Shown piece after piece: positions 23,263 through 32,814 of a stretch of 64,000 nt of DNA (position 1 is the stretch's first letter; every line of letters begins with the position of its first letter). Under the pieces are notes generated by a model. The model made no database searches. It had not been told where the DNA came from and worked only from the letters and a program-made list of their open reading frames with translations. The DNA lies in NCBI GenBank assembly GCA_947359465.1, contig OX375876.1:63246998-63310997 (forward strand). The letters run 5' to 3'. The position numbers and the translations under genes are program-made. This DNA comes from Metellina segmentata. Taxonomy: Eukaryota; Arthropoda; Arachnida; Araneae; Tetragnathidae.

Positions 23263-23923
23263 TACTACTACCACTACTCCTATTAGGAAATTTTCCTTAG
23301 AAACTACCTTCGGGATCATAACCAGAGTTGTTTTGCTCCAGAGCTACGCAAATTGAAATACCCCATCTACCTTAGCAACTACATTTTCTAGAATTTGTTA
23401 AGGTAGGAAAAGTTGTGAAATTTTAAATTCACTCCAGTATATGCGGACCAGCTGTTCCCTCTCATATTACAAACCTGTTCAGTCGTCGTTTTGTACGAAA
23501 CGTGAATACGTTTTCCAATTTCTCTCTTCCTGCTATAAAATATTCTTCAGTTAAATCCATTGTATGTTCATACTCTATTCAAATCTCTCAAACACTGACT
23601 GACATGATAAAAATAAAAATATTGAATCAGGGAGAGTTCAGATAAATATTTTCCGGAAAATCAGGGGAAAAATTCAGGAATATTAATTTTAAAAGTTTTC
23701 GAAATTCTTTATCTAAAGGGTTTATAATAGGGAATATTTTCTCGAAAGTTAAGTTTTATTTTTTTAGCAATTTCAGCTTCAGATGTGAAAGTGGCGTGAA
23801 AAAAATCTTTGTATGACACAACGATTTTTAGATTGGCAAGACATACTTTGAGCCATATCAAAGAATTTAATTAAATTAATGCCTAGAAAATTTAATTTCT
23901 TGTTTTATGAACATAACTCTATC
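23263..23923. other. No gene seen
   Basis: AT-rich DNA, nothing recognisable. Confidence 0.5.
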
Positions 23924-23925
23924 TA

Positions 23926-24757
23926 CAGGGTGCCCTAAAACGTCCCGTACTCTAACTTTAAAAAAAAATATTGCCTGTGTTTTTTTAATTATTGAATTTT
24001 ATCGTCTGCTTATATTTTTATCGACTCTTTAATTGTTATCGTTTGATTTTCTTCGCACTCAAGTTGTGCGATAATAAAGTTCCACGTCATTTTGTTCTTC
24101 ATTGTAAGATGAATGTATCACGCATTTAGAGAATTGTGTTGTTTGAGGCTTATTTTGAATGTAAATCATAGGAAAGATGTAAATAATTTTGGCGACATAA
24201 AGATCCAAATGATGCCATACCGAGTAAAGATACGCTCTATCAACTTATTCAACAATTTGTTGCATTGCTAGAAGTGAGTGAACGAGACTCTAGGTTCCAA
24301 CATGATGTTGCAACCCGCCATACATGTTATGAAACCATGGGCATGCTGCAAGATTTTTCTGGCGATCGATTCATCTCAAGAAATTTTTGGCCGGCCACCT
24401 CGTTCCCTGATTTGCGCATCCCTGACTTTTTTCTGTAGAGATATTTAAATAACAAAGTTTATGAAGATAATCACCAAACTATAGGTGATCTGAAAATTGC
24501 CATTAATCAAAGGTTACAAGAAGTCACTCCCAGCATCTTGAAACGCGTTTCTAAAATATGCGAAAACGACTTCAGCTTTGCCTCCAAGGAAAGGGCGGAA
24601 ATTTTGAACATTTATTATCAATGTAAGTTCAACTTTTTTTCCTACGTAATGTTAAAAGTACTTTTCACCATCAGCATAAAAATAATTATTTTAAAGTTTG
24701 TTTGTTTTGTATAATAAATTCACGAATCGTCAGAACGGGAACTTTTAGCACGCCCTG
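23926..24757 (+). mobile_element. Internally deleted mariner/Tc3-like transposon (832 bp)
   Basis: Terminal inverted repeats: left CAGGGTGCCCTAAAACGTCC from 23926, right GGAACTTTTAGCACGCCCTG to 24757. TA duplications sit at 23924-23925 and 24758-24759. The two ends match imperfectly (CAGGG.G..CTAAAA.GT.CC). Coding on the plus strand is shortened to about half of the family's usual size. Confidence 0.8.
24109..24624 (+). pseudogene. Deleted mariner-like transposase
   Basis: One frame from ATG at 24109 can be followed throughout but is broken by stops at 24127-24129 and at about 24172, 24187 and 24439. The N-terminal part (LFEAYFECKS, then FWRHKDPNDAIPSKDTLYQL) is a helix-turn-helix of the mariner/DUF4817-type group. 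Near DFSGDRFISRNFWPAT it jumps directly to the C-terminal segment FPDLRIPDFFL, then RYLNNKVYEDNHQTIGDLK, which contains the final catalytic aspartate of a PD.PDFFLW motif. The first two catalytic aspartates and the intervening ~150 residues are missing. This was probably an internal deletion derivative before the stops accumulated. Confidence 0.75.
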
Positions 24758-24759
24758 TA

Positions 24760-25414
24760 TAATCAAACACAGTAAACCCTAACTTTTGAGTGTGAATGTG
24801 TTAATGATTGAAATTCTTATAAATATAATTACGAATTTGCTAATTTTATGAAAGTGGTACATTTACTTTACCTATGTGATCAAAGCAAATCTTGCCAATC
24901 ACAACGACGACTGATATTTGCTTAGTTACTGAGTAAATGATGATTAACGACAACTTCACGCTAACGGGTCAATAGGAAACAGTCTGAATCCAGTAGGAAT
25001 TGACTAATGTAGGATCGGATGTATTAAAGGGTAAAATTTCAGATTCAGGCTGTGTGAAAGGTTTTAAGACGAACGGGTAACAACTTTTGGCAGCAGTTTA
25101 CCCAAATCTCCCTAAGTCAATTTCTAAAGGATTGAGATTGATTCCGATTTATCCATATTCTGTTGATGTGAAGCGGCCTTGAACGTTTCATACATTAACA
25201 TAGATTATTTTCCATACATGAGATAGCAAAGTGCATTCAAATAACCTAGCTAATTTCTACAATTTTCCGGAAAGTTTTTTAAAAATCTAAATAAGAGAAT
25301 ATGGGTAGAATTTGTATTAATAGTTAAAATCGTTCTTTCTGCCTACTACAATAGAAGGTAGAAACTTTCCCTTCGGAATTCATGTTATGAAACCATAGAA
25401 TTCACCTGTGGAAA
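24760..25414. other. No gene seen
   Basis: No recognisable features. Confidence 0.5.
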
Positions 25415-25480
25415 TCATTTGAACCGTCGCCAGTAGCCCGTTATGTTGCTCCAGCGTGACATTTATTTCATACCTACTTA
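25415..25480 (+). mobile_element. SINE 3'-tail fragment
   Basis: GAACCGTCGCCAGTAGCCCG, then TTATGTTGCTCCAGCGTGAC and TTTCATACCTAC, match the SINE tail only. The copy is 5'-truncated and directly precedes another SINE copy in the same orientation. Confidence 0.65.
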
Positions 25481-25489
25481 TAATAAAAT

Positions 25490-25742
25490 AGGGCCCAGTG
25501 GTAGAGTAGTGGACTAGCAGCCGGAAAGATGCGAGATCGGGTCTCAATCTAATAATAGACCGTTGTGTACGTGGTGAATGTTGCACTTTAAATCTATCTT
25601 AGCCTCAAATATCTTCACATGCCAGCTCAAGTGTTGACCTCGTCATCTGAACATGGTTCGAACCTACTAGGTGCTGCCGAGGATATATCCCCTTACGATG
25701 GATTGCAAATAGTCGCCAATAGTCTACCAGCATATGATTATA
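25490..25742 (+). mobile_element. tRNA-derived SINE, near full length with divergent head
   Basis: The head has an A-box-like TGGTAGAGTAG (about 25499-25509) and a weak B region (GATCGGGTCTCAATC). The body words are AATAGACCGTTGTGTACGTG, CACTTTAAATCTATC, CCTCAAATATCTTCACATG and TGACCTCGTCATCTGAAC. A ~40-bp body segment between the CACATG and GCCAGCTCAAG words is deleted. The tail ends near AGTCGCCAATAGTC. Confidence 0.65.
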
Positions 25743-26033
25743 CAATCAAACTTTGGAACTCCTGCTTTAGTTTTCATACCGATTAAGTAATACGTATTAA
25801 TATAAACTTTAATAACACATTTCGTGCGTGGTTACTTAGTTGGGTTTTATGGCGAAAGAACCTTCTTTGATCAAGCTGTGCCAAGCAGAACACAAACGAC
25901 ATTAACCCATTAACGACCGCACTACTTTTCGCTTGAAGGAAATGAACAAAAATAATTTTTTAGACGTATTAGAGTCTAATTAAGACAAAAAAAAGTAACA
26001 TGAAAAAAACCTTTATTTGTATAAAAGATACAA

Positions 26034-26060
26034 AATGTTGCGAAAACGCAACTTCAGTCC
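26034..26060 (+). repeat. piggyBac left subterminal inverted repeat
   Basis: AATGTTGCGAAAACGCAAC followed by TTCAGTCC. It pairs with 27693-27719 with only two mismatches over 27 bases. Confidence 0.75.
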
Positions 26061-26067
26061 AAACCGA

Positions 26068-27650
26068 CTACTTTTGGGAAAGATGAAAATCTTTGAAGCA
26101 CTTGGTATGTAATGACACATTACATTTTTTACATACAGTTATTGTTTGGCTACTACAGTTTTTTCATTTGTTTGTTGGATATTTCTCGATAGTATGACTT
26201 GTTGGATCCTAGGCCACCGTCATTTCTTTCAATTTACTAGCACTCTATACATTGCAACGAAATAATCAAGCAGGTCCACACCACCGATATGTTTGTTGTA
26301 ATCCCCGATGAGTTTAGGTAGCTTTATAAATGCGGATTTCTTTATTTTCTTGAGTATCTCTTGTCCATTGAAGATGGATTGACTGTATCAAAGTTGGTGG
26401 CCATAGAGTAACAAAGGAATTTTCGTTCCAACGAACTATTGCGATACTATGTTCCTTATCAAAGACGAAGTCATATGTTCCACGTTGTTCTTTTTTAATT
26501 TTGATTACAGGTGTAATAGGACATTTTCCTAATCTGCTGTCACAGATCATTCCAGTGGCATGAAACCACGACTTTTTCAATTTCGACAACAACATATGTG
26601 ATGTAAAAAGCTGTCAAAGTATACATAGTGGTTTGAAGGAACTTCGACTACACTCGAAAGATGTTTCCACTTAACCCAGATCCGTCGTTTTATCTGCATA
26701 TTTACCCGCGTATATATCAAAATGATATAAGTACCCTTCAGAAGAACACAAATGCAAAACTTTATACCCGAAACGAGCGGGTTTTCTTTTCAGAAACATT
26801 TTGCACGAATGTCTACCGAAATAAGGTATCATGTATTCATCGATAGAAAGATTTGATGAAAAAACACACACCACTGCATGAAATTGGCATTTAAAATATT
26901 TACACACGGACGAACTTTAACCGTTTTATCTGTTTTATCCAATACATTGTTATCCGCTAAATGCAAATTATGTTTGATAGTAATATGCATAGAACGTGTT
27001 AGTGCTGTACGTACTAATGGACAACTGACATCTTCTCCAACTGAACAGTAAAGTATCTCTTGAGGAAGACATACATAGCCAATGTAAAGCAGAAATCCTA
27101 TAAAACGCTTCAATATAGAAACATAAAGAGGAAATATTTTGAAGATTTTCTGCTTTGTATATTTTATACTTTCTTGAGTAATATGTTCCAAAAGATTCTG
27201 ATTGCACAACTGTAAAAATACATTTACTGGCTCTAGATCATGCAATTTTTGTATAATTACTTCATTTTTTGCTTTTTCTATGGTTTCTTTGTCAACAGGT
27301 ATTAGTGTGTATACGGGAGGCAAATTTCTCCAAGCAATATTTTTTTTAGTTGATTTAGACAAATGTTTATAATTTTCTGATGAATCCGATAAATTTTAAA
27401 ATTTGTTTGAAGAAAAAAGTTCCATATCATCAAATATATTTTTCGGTCTCGGCAAATTATCTCCTAACATGGCGTCATAAATGCATTCCTAGTCGGTCAG
27501 TAAGTTAGGAGATCTGGAGGAGGGGGGTAATCACTACTATATCTGCTTGACCTTGACAGTCTTCATCCGATGAAAATTCAGAAATGTCTTCATGATCTAA
27601 CTTTCATATATACTAATGCTTTATTCACATTAAAAAACCGTTTTCTTCGA
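26068..27650 (-). pseudogene. piggyBac transposase, frameshifted
   Basis: Read from high to low coordinates. An acidic N-terminal remnant (HEDISEFSSDEDC, about 27560-27600) is followed by the DDE_Tnp_1_7 domain: PLVRTALTRSMHITIKHNLH, then LADN and DKTDKTVKVRPCVNILNANF (about 26900-27000). The first catalytic D is in LSIDEYMIPYFGRHS (26840s). The second is in VYFDSF (about 26607-26625), next to a frameshift. The third is in YNKHIGGVDLLD (about 26258-26295). The C-terminal cysteine-rich motif CKKCNVSLHTKCFKDFH is intact before a TAG stop at 26068-26070. The catalytic residues all survive, but at least two frameshifts and several stops (the N-terminal third is badly broken) make it a pseudogene. 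Function in life: excision and insertion at TTAA. Confidence 0.85.
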
Positions 27651-27692
27651 CATCCGTTATTTTCGGACAAATGTTCATAAATACACTGCTTT

Positions 27693-27719
27693 GGACTGAC
27701 GTTGCGTTTTCGTAACATT
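27693..27719 (-). repeat. piggyBac right subterminal inverted repeat
   Basis: GGACTGACGTTGCGTTTTCG followed by TAACATT is the inverse partner of 26034-26060. Confidence 0.75.
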
Positions 27720-27884
27720 TCAAAAAATTCATATTTATACGAACAAAGACAAAATATTAACCTTATTTTTTTATGCCGTTTTGCAGACTTATGTTTCTAA
27801 AACATAAGCGTCTCTTCATGAAGTCCTTTGAATTGTTCTGCCGTATGTGAGATTTTTTCAAAATTAGAGTAAAAAAAATCGCAA

Positions 27885-29164
27885 GTGGGTGGAGAGCAAG
27901 CGAATTGCCGCTAGGAAGTGTCCGCGGTTACTGTCACATGAAAGAACGAAACAACAAACGGATCGAGGATGTACTAAATAATTTTATTGACAGCAAGTGT
28001 GACAGAATTACAGAAACTGCTCTAATGAGCAACCGCCTGCGGTAATGCAGGCGTTACACATGCGATGTAGCGAGAGGCGCACTTTTTCAAACACACCCGG
28101 CATGTCTCGGACGGCACCGCCATCTACGGAAATCTTGGCAACTAGGTCCTCGTCGGACTCGATGGGGCTTTCGTGGACGAGACTTTTCAAATGGTCCCAC
28201 AGGAAAAAGTCCAGACAGAAGAGATTGGGTGAGCGTGCCGGTCAAGGTGGGGGCCCACCTCGACCAATAAATTGCCCTTTGAATTTATAGTGAGTAAAGC
28301 GCTTCGCACATCCATGTTGAAATGGGGTGGTGCTCCGTTATGCTGGAACCAAATACGTGCTTGTATGGTGGCTGCAATAGATGGAAGTAAATCTGGCAAT
28401 ACCTGTTGCAAAAATGTGAGGTATATTCTGCGTCCAGTCGGAATGGCAGAAGGTATGGGCTGATCAAATTGTCACCCACAATTCCAGCCCACACATTTAC
28501 GCTGAAATTATTCTGATATGTATGAGGACGTGTGTCGTACGGATTGTTAGATGCCCACACATGAAGGTTGTGCGTATTAGAAATGCTTTCACGAGTAAAG
28601 GTGTATTCATCCGTGAAAAACACGTGTGCACTAAAATCAGGCTGCGCTGCTAGCTGTTTAGAGACCAACGTGCAAACTCAACACGCGGCGTGTAATCTGC
28701 AGGTTTCAAGACTTGCACTTTCTGTGCATGGTAGGGGTGCAATCCTTCGTCTCGTAATACTCGCCAAACAATCGAGTGGGGCACATTTCCGGCATTGGAA
28801 ACCTTTCGCGTGCTAATATCCGGACGATCTTCCACTCTTTGCAGAATGTCCTCTACAACTTGTGGCGTCCGCACACTCCTGCCACACCCAGTATCATGCA
28901 TACCGGTGACAAGGGATTCCGTTTCACACAGCCATCAATGCAATCGCTCGAACATTTTTCGGTCTTCTCGGGAAACGCTGCCTGTACAGTCTTACGGCTT
29001 CCAGAACATTCCCATTCGCAAGACCATACATAAAATGCATGTCAGCCTTATCCTGATTACTGTACGTCGCCATGCCTTCTGAAATCCACCGTAGAAATGA
29101 GGATGTGTAAGAAAACTCGTCGATACAGCGCAGTCTAGCCGTTCACCGCTTGCTCTCCGCCCAT
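27885..29164 (-). mobile_element. DNA transposon with DUF4817-type transposase, ~1.28 kb
   Basis: Terminal inverted repeats: GTGGGTGGAGAGCAAGCG at 27885-27902 and CGCTTGCTCTCCGCCCAT at 29147-29164, 16 of 18 bases matching. The coding strand is minus. Exact ends and target duplication were not resolved. It lies immediately beyond the piggyBac relic and before a Tc1 fragment. Confidence 0.75.
28008..29073 (-). pseudogene. DUF4817/DDE transposase, frameshifted
   Basis: The start MATYSNQDKADMHFMYGLAN at 29073 is the characteristic N-terminus of a widespread arthropod Tc1/mariner-group transposase. It continues with RLYRQRFPRRP and a helix-turn-helix (STRKVSNAGNVPHSIVWRVL, about 28740-28810). The catalytic domain shows VFFTDEYTFTRE (first D), FSVNVWAGIVGDNLISPY and WFQHNGAPPHF (about 28325-28360), where the expected second aspartate of FQHDGAPPHF is N. 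The end CNACITAGGCSLEQFL, then stop at 28008-28010, is typical. The total of 1,066 bp is not a multiple of three. Frames change near 28190, 28290, 28660 and 28900, so several indels have accumulated. Confidence 0.85.
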
Positions 29165-29218
29165 GCATTGTATGGTAAAAATTGTTTGTTTAGATGTTTT
29201 CTATCACCCCTAAAATAT

Positions 29219-29234
29219 TATATATATATATATA
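29219..29234. repeat. (TA)n tract at Tc1 insertion point
   Basis: A short TA run directly abuts the left end of the Tc1 fragment. A second TA run lies at 29675-29698. Confidence 0.7.
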
Positions 29235-29672
29235 CAGTCCAGTCACATTAATGTGCCAACCTGTCAAAAGCCAGAATAACCACCATAAACACCTTTGGCA
29301 GAGCGGACCGCTGCGAGACGTACAAGAAGAGAGTCAATTAGGTTTCTGCACCCAGTGAATGCCAGGAAAACATTCCCCAAACCATAATGCTCTCTCCTCC
29401 AGCCTGGATCCCTCCGGCAATTGTTGCAGGGTGTTTGCTTTCATACGTTTCACGCCGTATACGCCAACGTCCATCTGTCCGATGGAGCATAAAACGTGAT
29501 TCATCGGAAAAAGCCAATTGTCGCCACTCTGTGGACGTCCAGTTACGGTTCTGGCATGCAAATTCCAGTTCACAGTTCACAAAATTAGCCGTTTCCGAAA
29601 TGCTTCCACCCTTTACCCAAAAGCCAATAATCATGCCCTTTTGGAAGTCTGTTATTTCACGGTATTTTGGTT
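29235..29672 (-). mobile_element. Tc1-like transposon fragment
   Basis: The left end CAGTCCAGTCACATTAATGTG after TA looks like a genuine Tc1-type terminus. The right side ends inside transposase codons at a (TA)n tract without a matching inverted repeat, so roughly the other two thirds are missing. Confidence 0.7.
29338..29634 (-). pseudogene. Tc1-like transposase middle fragment
   Basis: The frame contains RNWTSTEWRQLAFSDESRFM, then LHRTDGRWRIRRETYE and GGESIMVWGMFSW. These are the first catalytic aspartate (SDES) and the MVWG motif of a Tc1 transposase. The helix-turn-helix N-terminus and the region with the second and third acidic residues are missing. Not functional. Confidence 0.8.
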
Positions 29673-29674
29673 AT

Positions 29675-29698
29675 TATATATATATATATATATATATA
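29675..29698. repeat. (TA)n microsatellite
   Basis: About 12 TA units after TTAT. Confidence 0.85.
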
Positions 29699-30692
29699 CA
29701 AAGGCTCCGAACGTAGTGGGTAACATCCACTTGAGGCTTAGTAGTAGCCCCATTTCGGGCGGGTGTAAATGTAATATGAATATGGTCGTTAAAACAAATT
29801 TAGAGCCCAAAGGAGCATCGAAACAATCATCCGAGCTCTCCAATAAAGACTGCAATAAAACGAACCGTTCCCTCTCCCAAACACGAAGCAATTATTTTAC
29901 AATTTACAGTTTTAAAGAAGTTCATAACGAACTTCTCGCATAATTCGATTCCACGCACCGCTCCACCGCTCAAACGAGCATGAAGCGCCCTTTAAAGTAC
30001 ACAAGAAACGCATTTAACCTCTTTAAAAAAGAATTACATCTCTCAACCTCAGACTGTCCTTCCCTTTCGCATTCCTCTGCGTAAAACAAGAGTTCATTTC
30101 GAGAGCATTCCATTAAAAATCCCATAAATCGCTAATATTATCGAAAACACTCGTCCATAAATGGTTGATAATGAACGTTTGCGCTGTGAGGAATCCAACT
30201 GTGACATTTTTGTGAGTTTAATGCGTCGAATTAAGATGTTACGGAGAGAAAATAGCCACAGATGTTCTAAAGTGGAGCTCAAAGAAAAAGGCAGGTATAT
30301 CACTACTGGAAGGGTTAATAGGCCAAACACGATTTTAGAGCGGTAAAGAAATGATTCTGACCCCTACCTACATGAGTTGAACACTTATCTGCTTGTTAGA
30401 GGGCAGCAGGGTCTGCCTTCATTGAAAAGACTGGGATAGGGTTTTTTTCGCTGTTTTTTTTCTGTGGAATAGGGATTTTTCTTTAGCTCCGTATAATGAA
30501 AATCCTCGCACGGTTAAACATGGCACTTGTTTTAGGTTATTTTACGGAAAGTTGCTCTCTGTCTTACGGTACAAAGGGCAGTTATGTTTACGACTTGTAC
30601 CTGCTTAAATCTCCTGCATTTATTTAGGATTTCCATTATGATAATTTGAATTGAATTAGTACTATTAATATTCCGTTTATAATACTAGGACA
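29699..30692. other. No gene seen
   Basis: Less AT-rich than its surroundings, with open frames up to about 78 codons on both strands at 30094-30346. None is recognisable. Confidence 0.45.
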
Positions 30693-31024
30693 AATTGGTG
30701 CATAACAAAATTTATTTATTTTGGTCAAACTTCATTTATTTATTTTTTTTAAACCTGACGGTATGTTATCACTGGCTGGCTGTGTATAAACCTTTTTTTC
30801 ACCATTATCAGTCATTTTTTGTTCATAACTGAATATGTGTAAACATTTTTCCACCCCTATCTTTCGACGCCTTGCTTTCGCATGGTTTTGGTTTTTGAGC
30901 AATATATGCTGGTAAATCAATATTATTAGAAAACTTAATTTTTGATCAATACTGGTAAAGCAATGAGCTGCTAGCAGTAATCGTTTTATACTCAATGTTA
31001 TTTCCATGGCGATTTTAAATGCAA
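30693..31024. repeat. Unclassified dispersed repeat, copy 2
   Basis: Partner of 13740-14058 in the same orientation (TTTTGGTCAAACTTCATT, AAACCTGACGG, GAAAACTTAATTTTTGATCA, TATACTCAATGTTATTTCC). It ends where a Helitron-like terminus begins. Confidence 0.6.
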
Positions 31025-31115
31025 CTAGGGAGCTCGCCCCCAGCTCACTAATTCTCGCCAACCCTCGCAGGATTGCTTTGCAATCCTCATTGGTTCGCTG
31101 AGCTAACCTTACTCG
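31025..31115 (-). mobile_element. Helitron-like 3' terminus, minus strand
   Basis: On the minus strand: CAGCGAACCAATGAGGATTG, CAAAGCAATCCTGCGAGGG, TTGGCGAGAATTAGTGAGC and TGGGGGCGAGCTCCCTAG, followed by T. The order and spacing match the 3' hairpin region of 39449-40984 (GCAAACCAAATGGGATTGC, GGGTTGGCGAGC, GGGGGCGGAGCCCCCTAG). It is diverged, and its 5' end is unknown. Confidence 0.5.
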
Positions 31116-31399
31116 ATTCGCTTACATCAATTGAGACATGTGTCCTAGCATAAGGGATTGCTTAAAAAATATGTATTTATAAAATAAGTATGACAAAATA
31201 TGTATTCAAAAAATATTTTTCAAATATGCATTTGTTGGGCTACATAAAAGTTATACAGTACCTCTTGAATCAGAACTCGAATAGTTTGGAATTCAAATGA
31301 AAACTTAAAGCAAATTTTGACTCGAAATGTTATTACTGCTTTGGAAATCGAATACCCAGCATGTTTGCAACCTGCAACAGCTCGTCTACTATTCATATT
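31116..31399. other. AT-rich DNA, no gene seen
   Basis: Runs of AAATATGTATTT-type words at 31165-31230; otherwise featureless. Confidence 0.45.
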
Positions 31400-31545
31400 T
31401 TTTTCAGTAAAATTCCATCCAAGAACGCTTTAAATTCCAATGAGGCGCGAGGCTTCGTGGTAAACAAACAATCGCAGTGTTGCGAAAACGCGATAAAAAC
31501 TAACGTCTTTTTTGTGTGACACGTTAGAGAATGAAAAAGACATGT
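31400..31545 (+). repeat. Unclassified dispersed repeat, inverted partner of 14560-14700
   Basis: Contains GGCTTCGTGGTAAACAAACA, GTGTTGCGAAAACGCG and GTCTTTTTTGTGTGACACG. Matches the minus strand at 14560-14700. Confidence 0.55.
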
Positions 31546-31724
31546 TTTTTTTTTATCTTTCGTATCTCATTTAGCTTGAACAGCACACAACCAAACGAAA
31601 TAATTACAAACTCCACCATCTCGTGACGCACACAACCAACCAAGACTTTAATAGCCACGGAAACACAGTACAATCTATCATTTTATGCAATAAGATTTTC
31701 TTCCCTCTTAATACAGATGAGTTA

Positions 31725-31825
31725 TCGGTAGTCAGGTTCGGAGTGTAACGGACAAACAACCGGAGGGTTGCAAGTTCGACACTCGATCCAACCGAAGATT
31801 GCCCGTTTCGATGATATATCTCTTC
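31725..31825 (+). mobile_element. SINE head fragment (type II)
   Basis: GGTTCGGAGTGTAACGGAC, then GGAGGGTTGCAAGTTCGACA, is a type II head with the B-box-like GTTCGACACTC at 31774. The body is missing here; a tail fragment in the same orientation lies at 32155-32285. Confidence 0.6.
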
Positions 31826-32154
31826 CTAGCAAAACTTTTTTATTACTCCATTCGGAATGAAGTTACAAGTAGAAAAAACAACTTGTCCTTTGCCGAGAAC
31901 TGGTGACAGTTTGGTACAAGTTTTCGGAACTGAGGCTGGTAACAGTAACCGTAACAGTAACTAGTCACTATAGGGCTGTTTGACAAGAAGATAAACCATC
32001 ATAGGGTTTAAACCGTAATTCCCTATATAAGTCAGGCACATAAAACAAGAATAATGAATCCAAAATATGGCGTGTCACAGGTTGGTTTATGCATTCAGGT
32101 ATAATAAATAATATAAGTGATGCAGGAATTTTTGAAAATGCTGTGATCTTTAGA
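31826..32154. other. Intervening DNA between SINE head and tail
   Basis: About 330 bp of unrecognised DNA replaces roughly 130 bp of SINE body, by insertion/deletion or chance adjacency of two fragments. No transposon ends are seen. Confidence 0.4.
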
Positions 32155-32285
32155 ATAATTTTTGTGACCGTGGTTACAAAATCCGTTGTGTTGTCCTCGG
32201 AGCTTTCCCTTTGGGTTTTATCATTGACCGTCACCAATGGCCCGTTATATTGCTCCAGTTCGTCATTAATTAAAATACCTACCTA
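32155..32285 (+). mobile_element. SINE body/tail fragment
   Basis: GACCGTGGTTACAAAATCCG, TTGTGTTGTCCTCGGAGC, TTGACCGTCACCAATGGCCC, then TATTGCTCCAGTTCG and AATTAAAATACCTACCTA match the SINE 3' half. Confidence 0.75.
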
Positions 32286-32814
32286 TCTGCCTCGATTAGC
32301 TTTTATATGGAGGCTATTTCAGGCCGAGTGACAGATCCATCCGGCGAATACATCAGATCCCTAAAATAACCTTTTGATCCACCGACCAGACATTTATATC
32401 TTGCGAATCCGATTTAATTTCGCATGGCATACCTTTAAATTTGCGCAGTAAGTTTCTAATCCTCTTTTGTAAACAGCATTGTACAACTGCCAACACGAAA
32501 AATCCAAATTCACGACTAGCCTTTATAACTAGCACTGCAGAATAGTATTGAAGTATGGCAGATTCGTTTACATCTTTACTTTTAGAATATGTCATATGTT
32601 CTTGTAAATAGCAATACTAACTAGAGCTGTTCTTGGCAATTCATGAAAGGATTAATTTTAATAATTCTACATATTATGCCTGTTTGCAAAACTTAGCTGT
32701 CAGTCTTGTCTGGGAATAAGGAATTCTGGCAGACACAAGCAAAATCAAACTGTATATGTTGTTATGGTTGAACTCGAAATACATGAACTCAGACGTATGT
32801 CCAAAAATATTAGT
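32286..32814. other. No gene seen
   Basis: No recognisable motif. Confidence 0.5.

Larger units (their letters stand above)
25906..27720 (-). mobile_element. piggyBac-like transposon, decayed
   Basis: The left terminus is TTAA (25902-25905) followed by CCCATTAACGACCGCAC, a piggyBac-type end. Subterminal inverted repeats AATGTTGCGAAAACGCAAC (from 26034) and GTTGCGTTTTCGTAACATT (to 27719) frame the coding region. The outer right terminus is not recognisable and is presumed lost. Coding is on the minus strand. Confidence 0.8.

Noticed and set aside
28045..29082. Plus-strand open frames of 81-95 codons
   Set aside because: Antisense shadows of the DUF4817-type transposase.
30094..30346. Opposed 78- and 61-codon open frames
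   Set aside because: No recognisable motif; overlapping both strands in unannotated DNA suggests chance.
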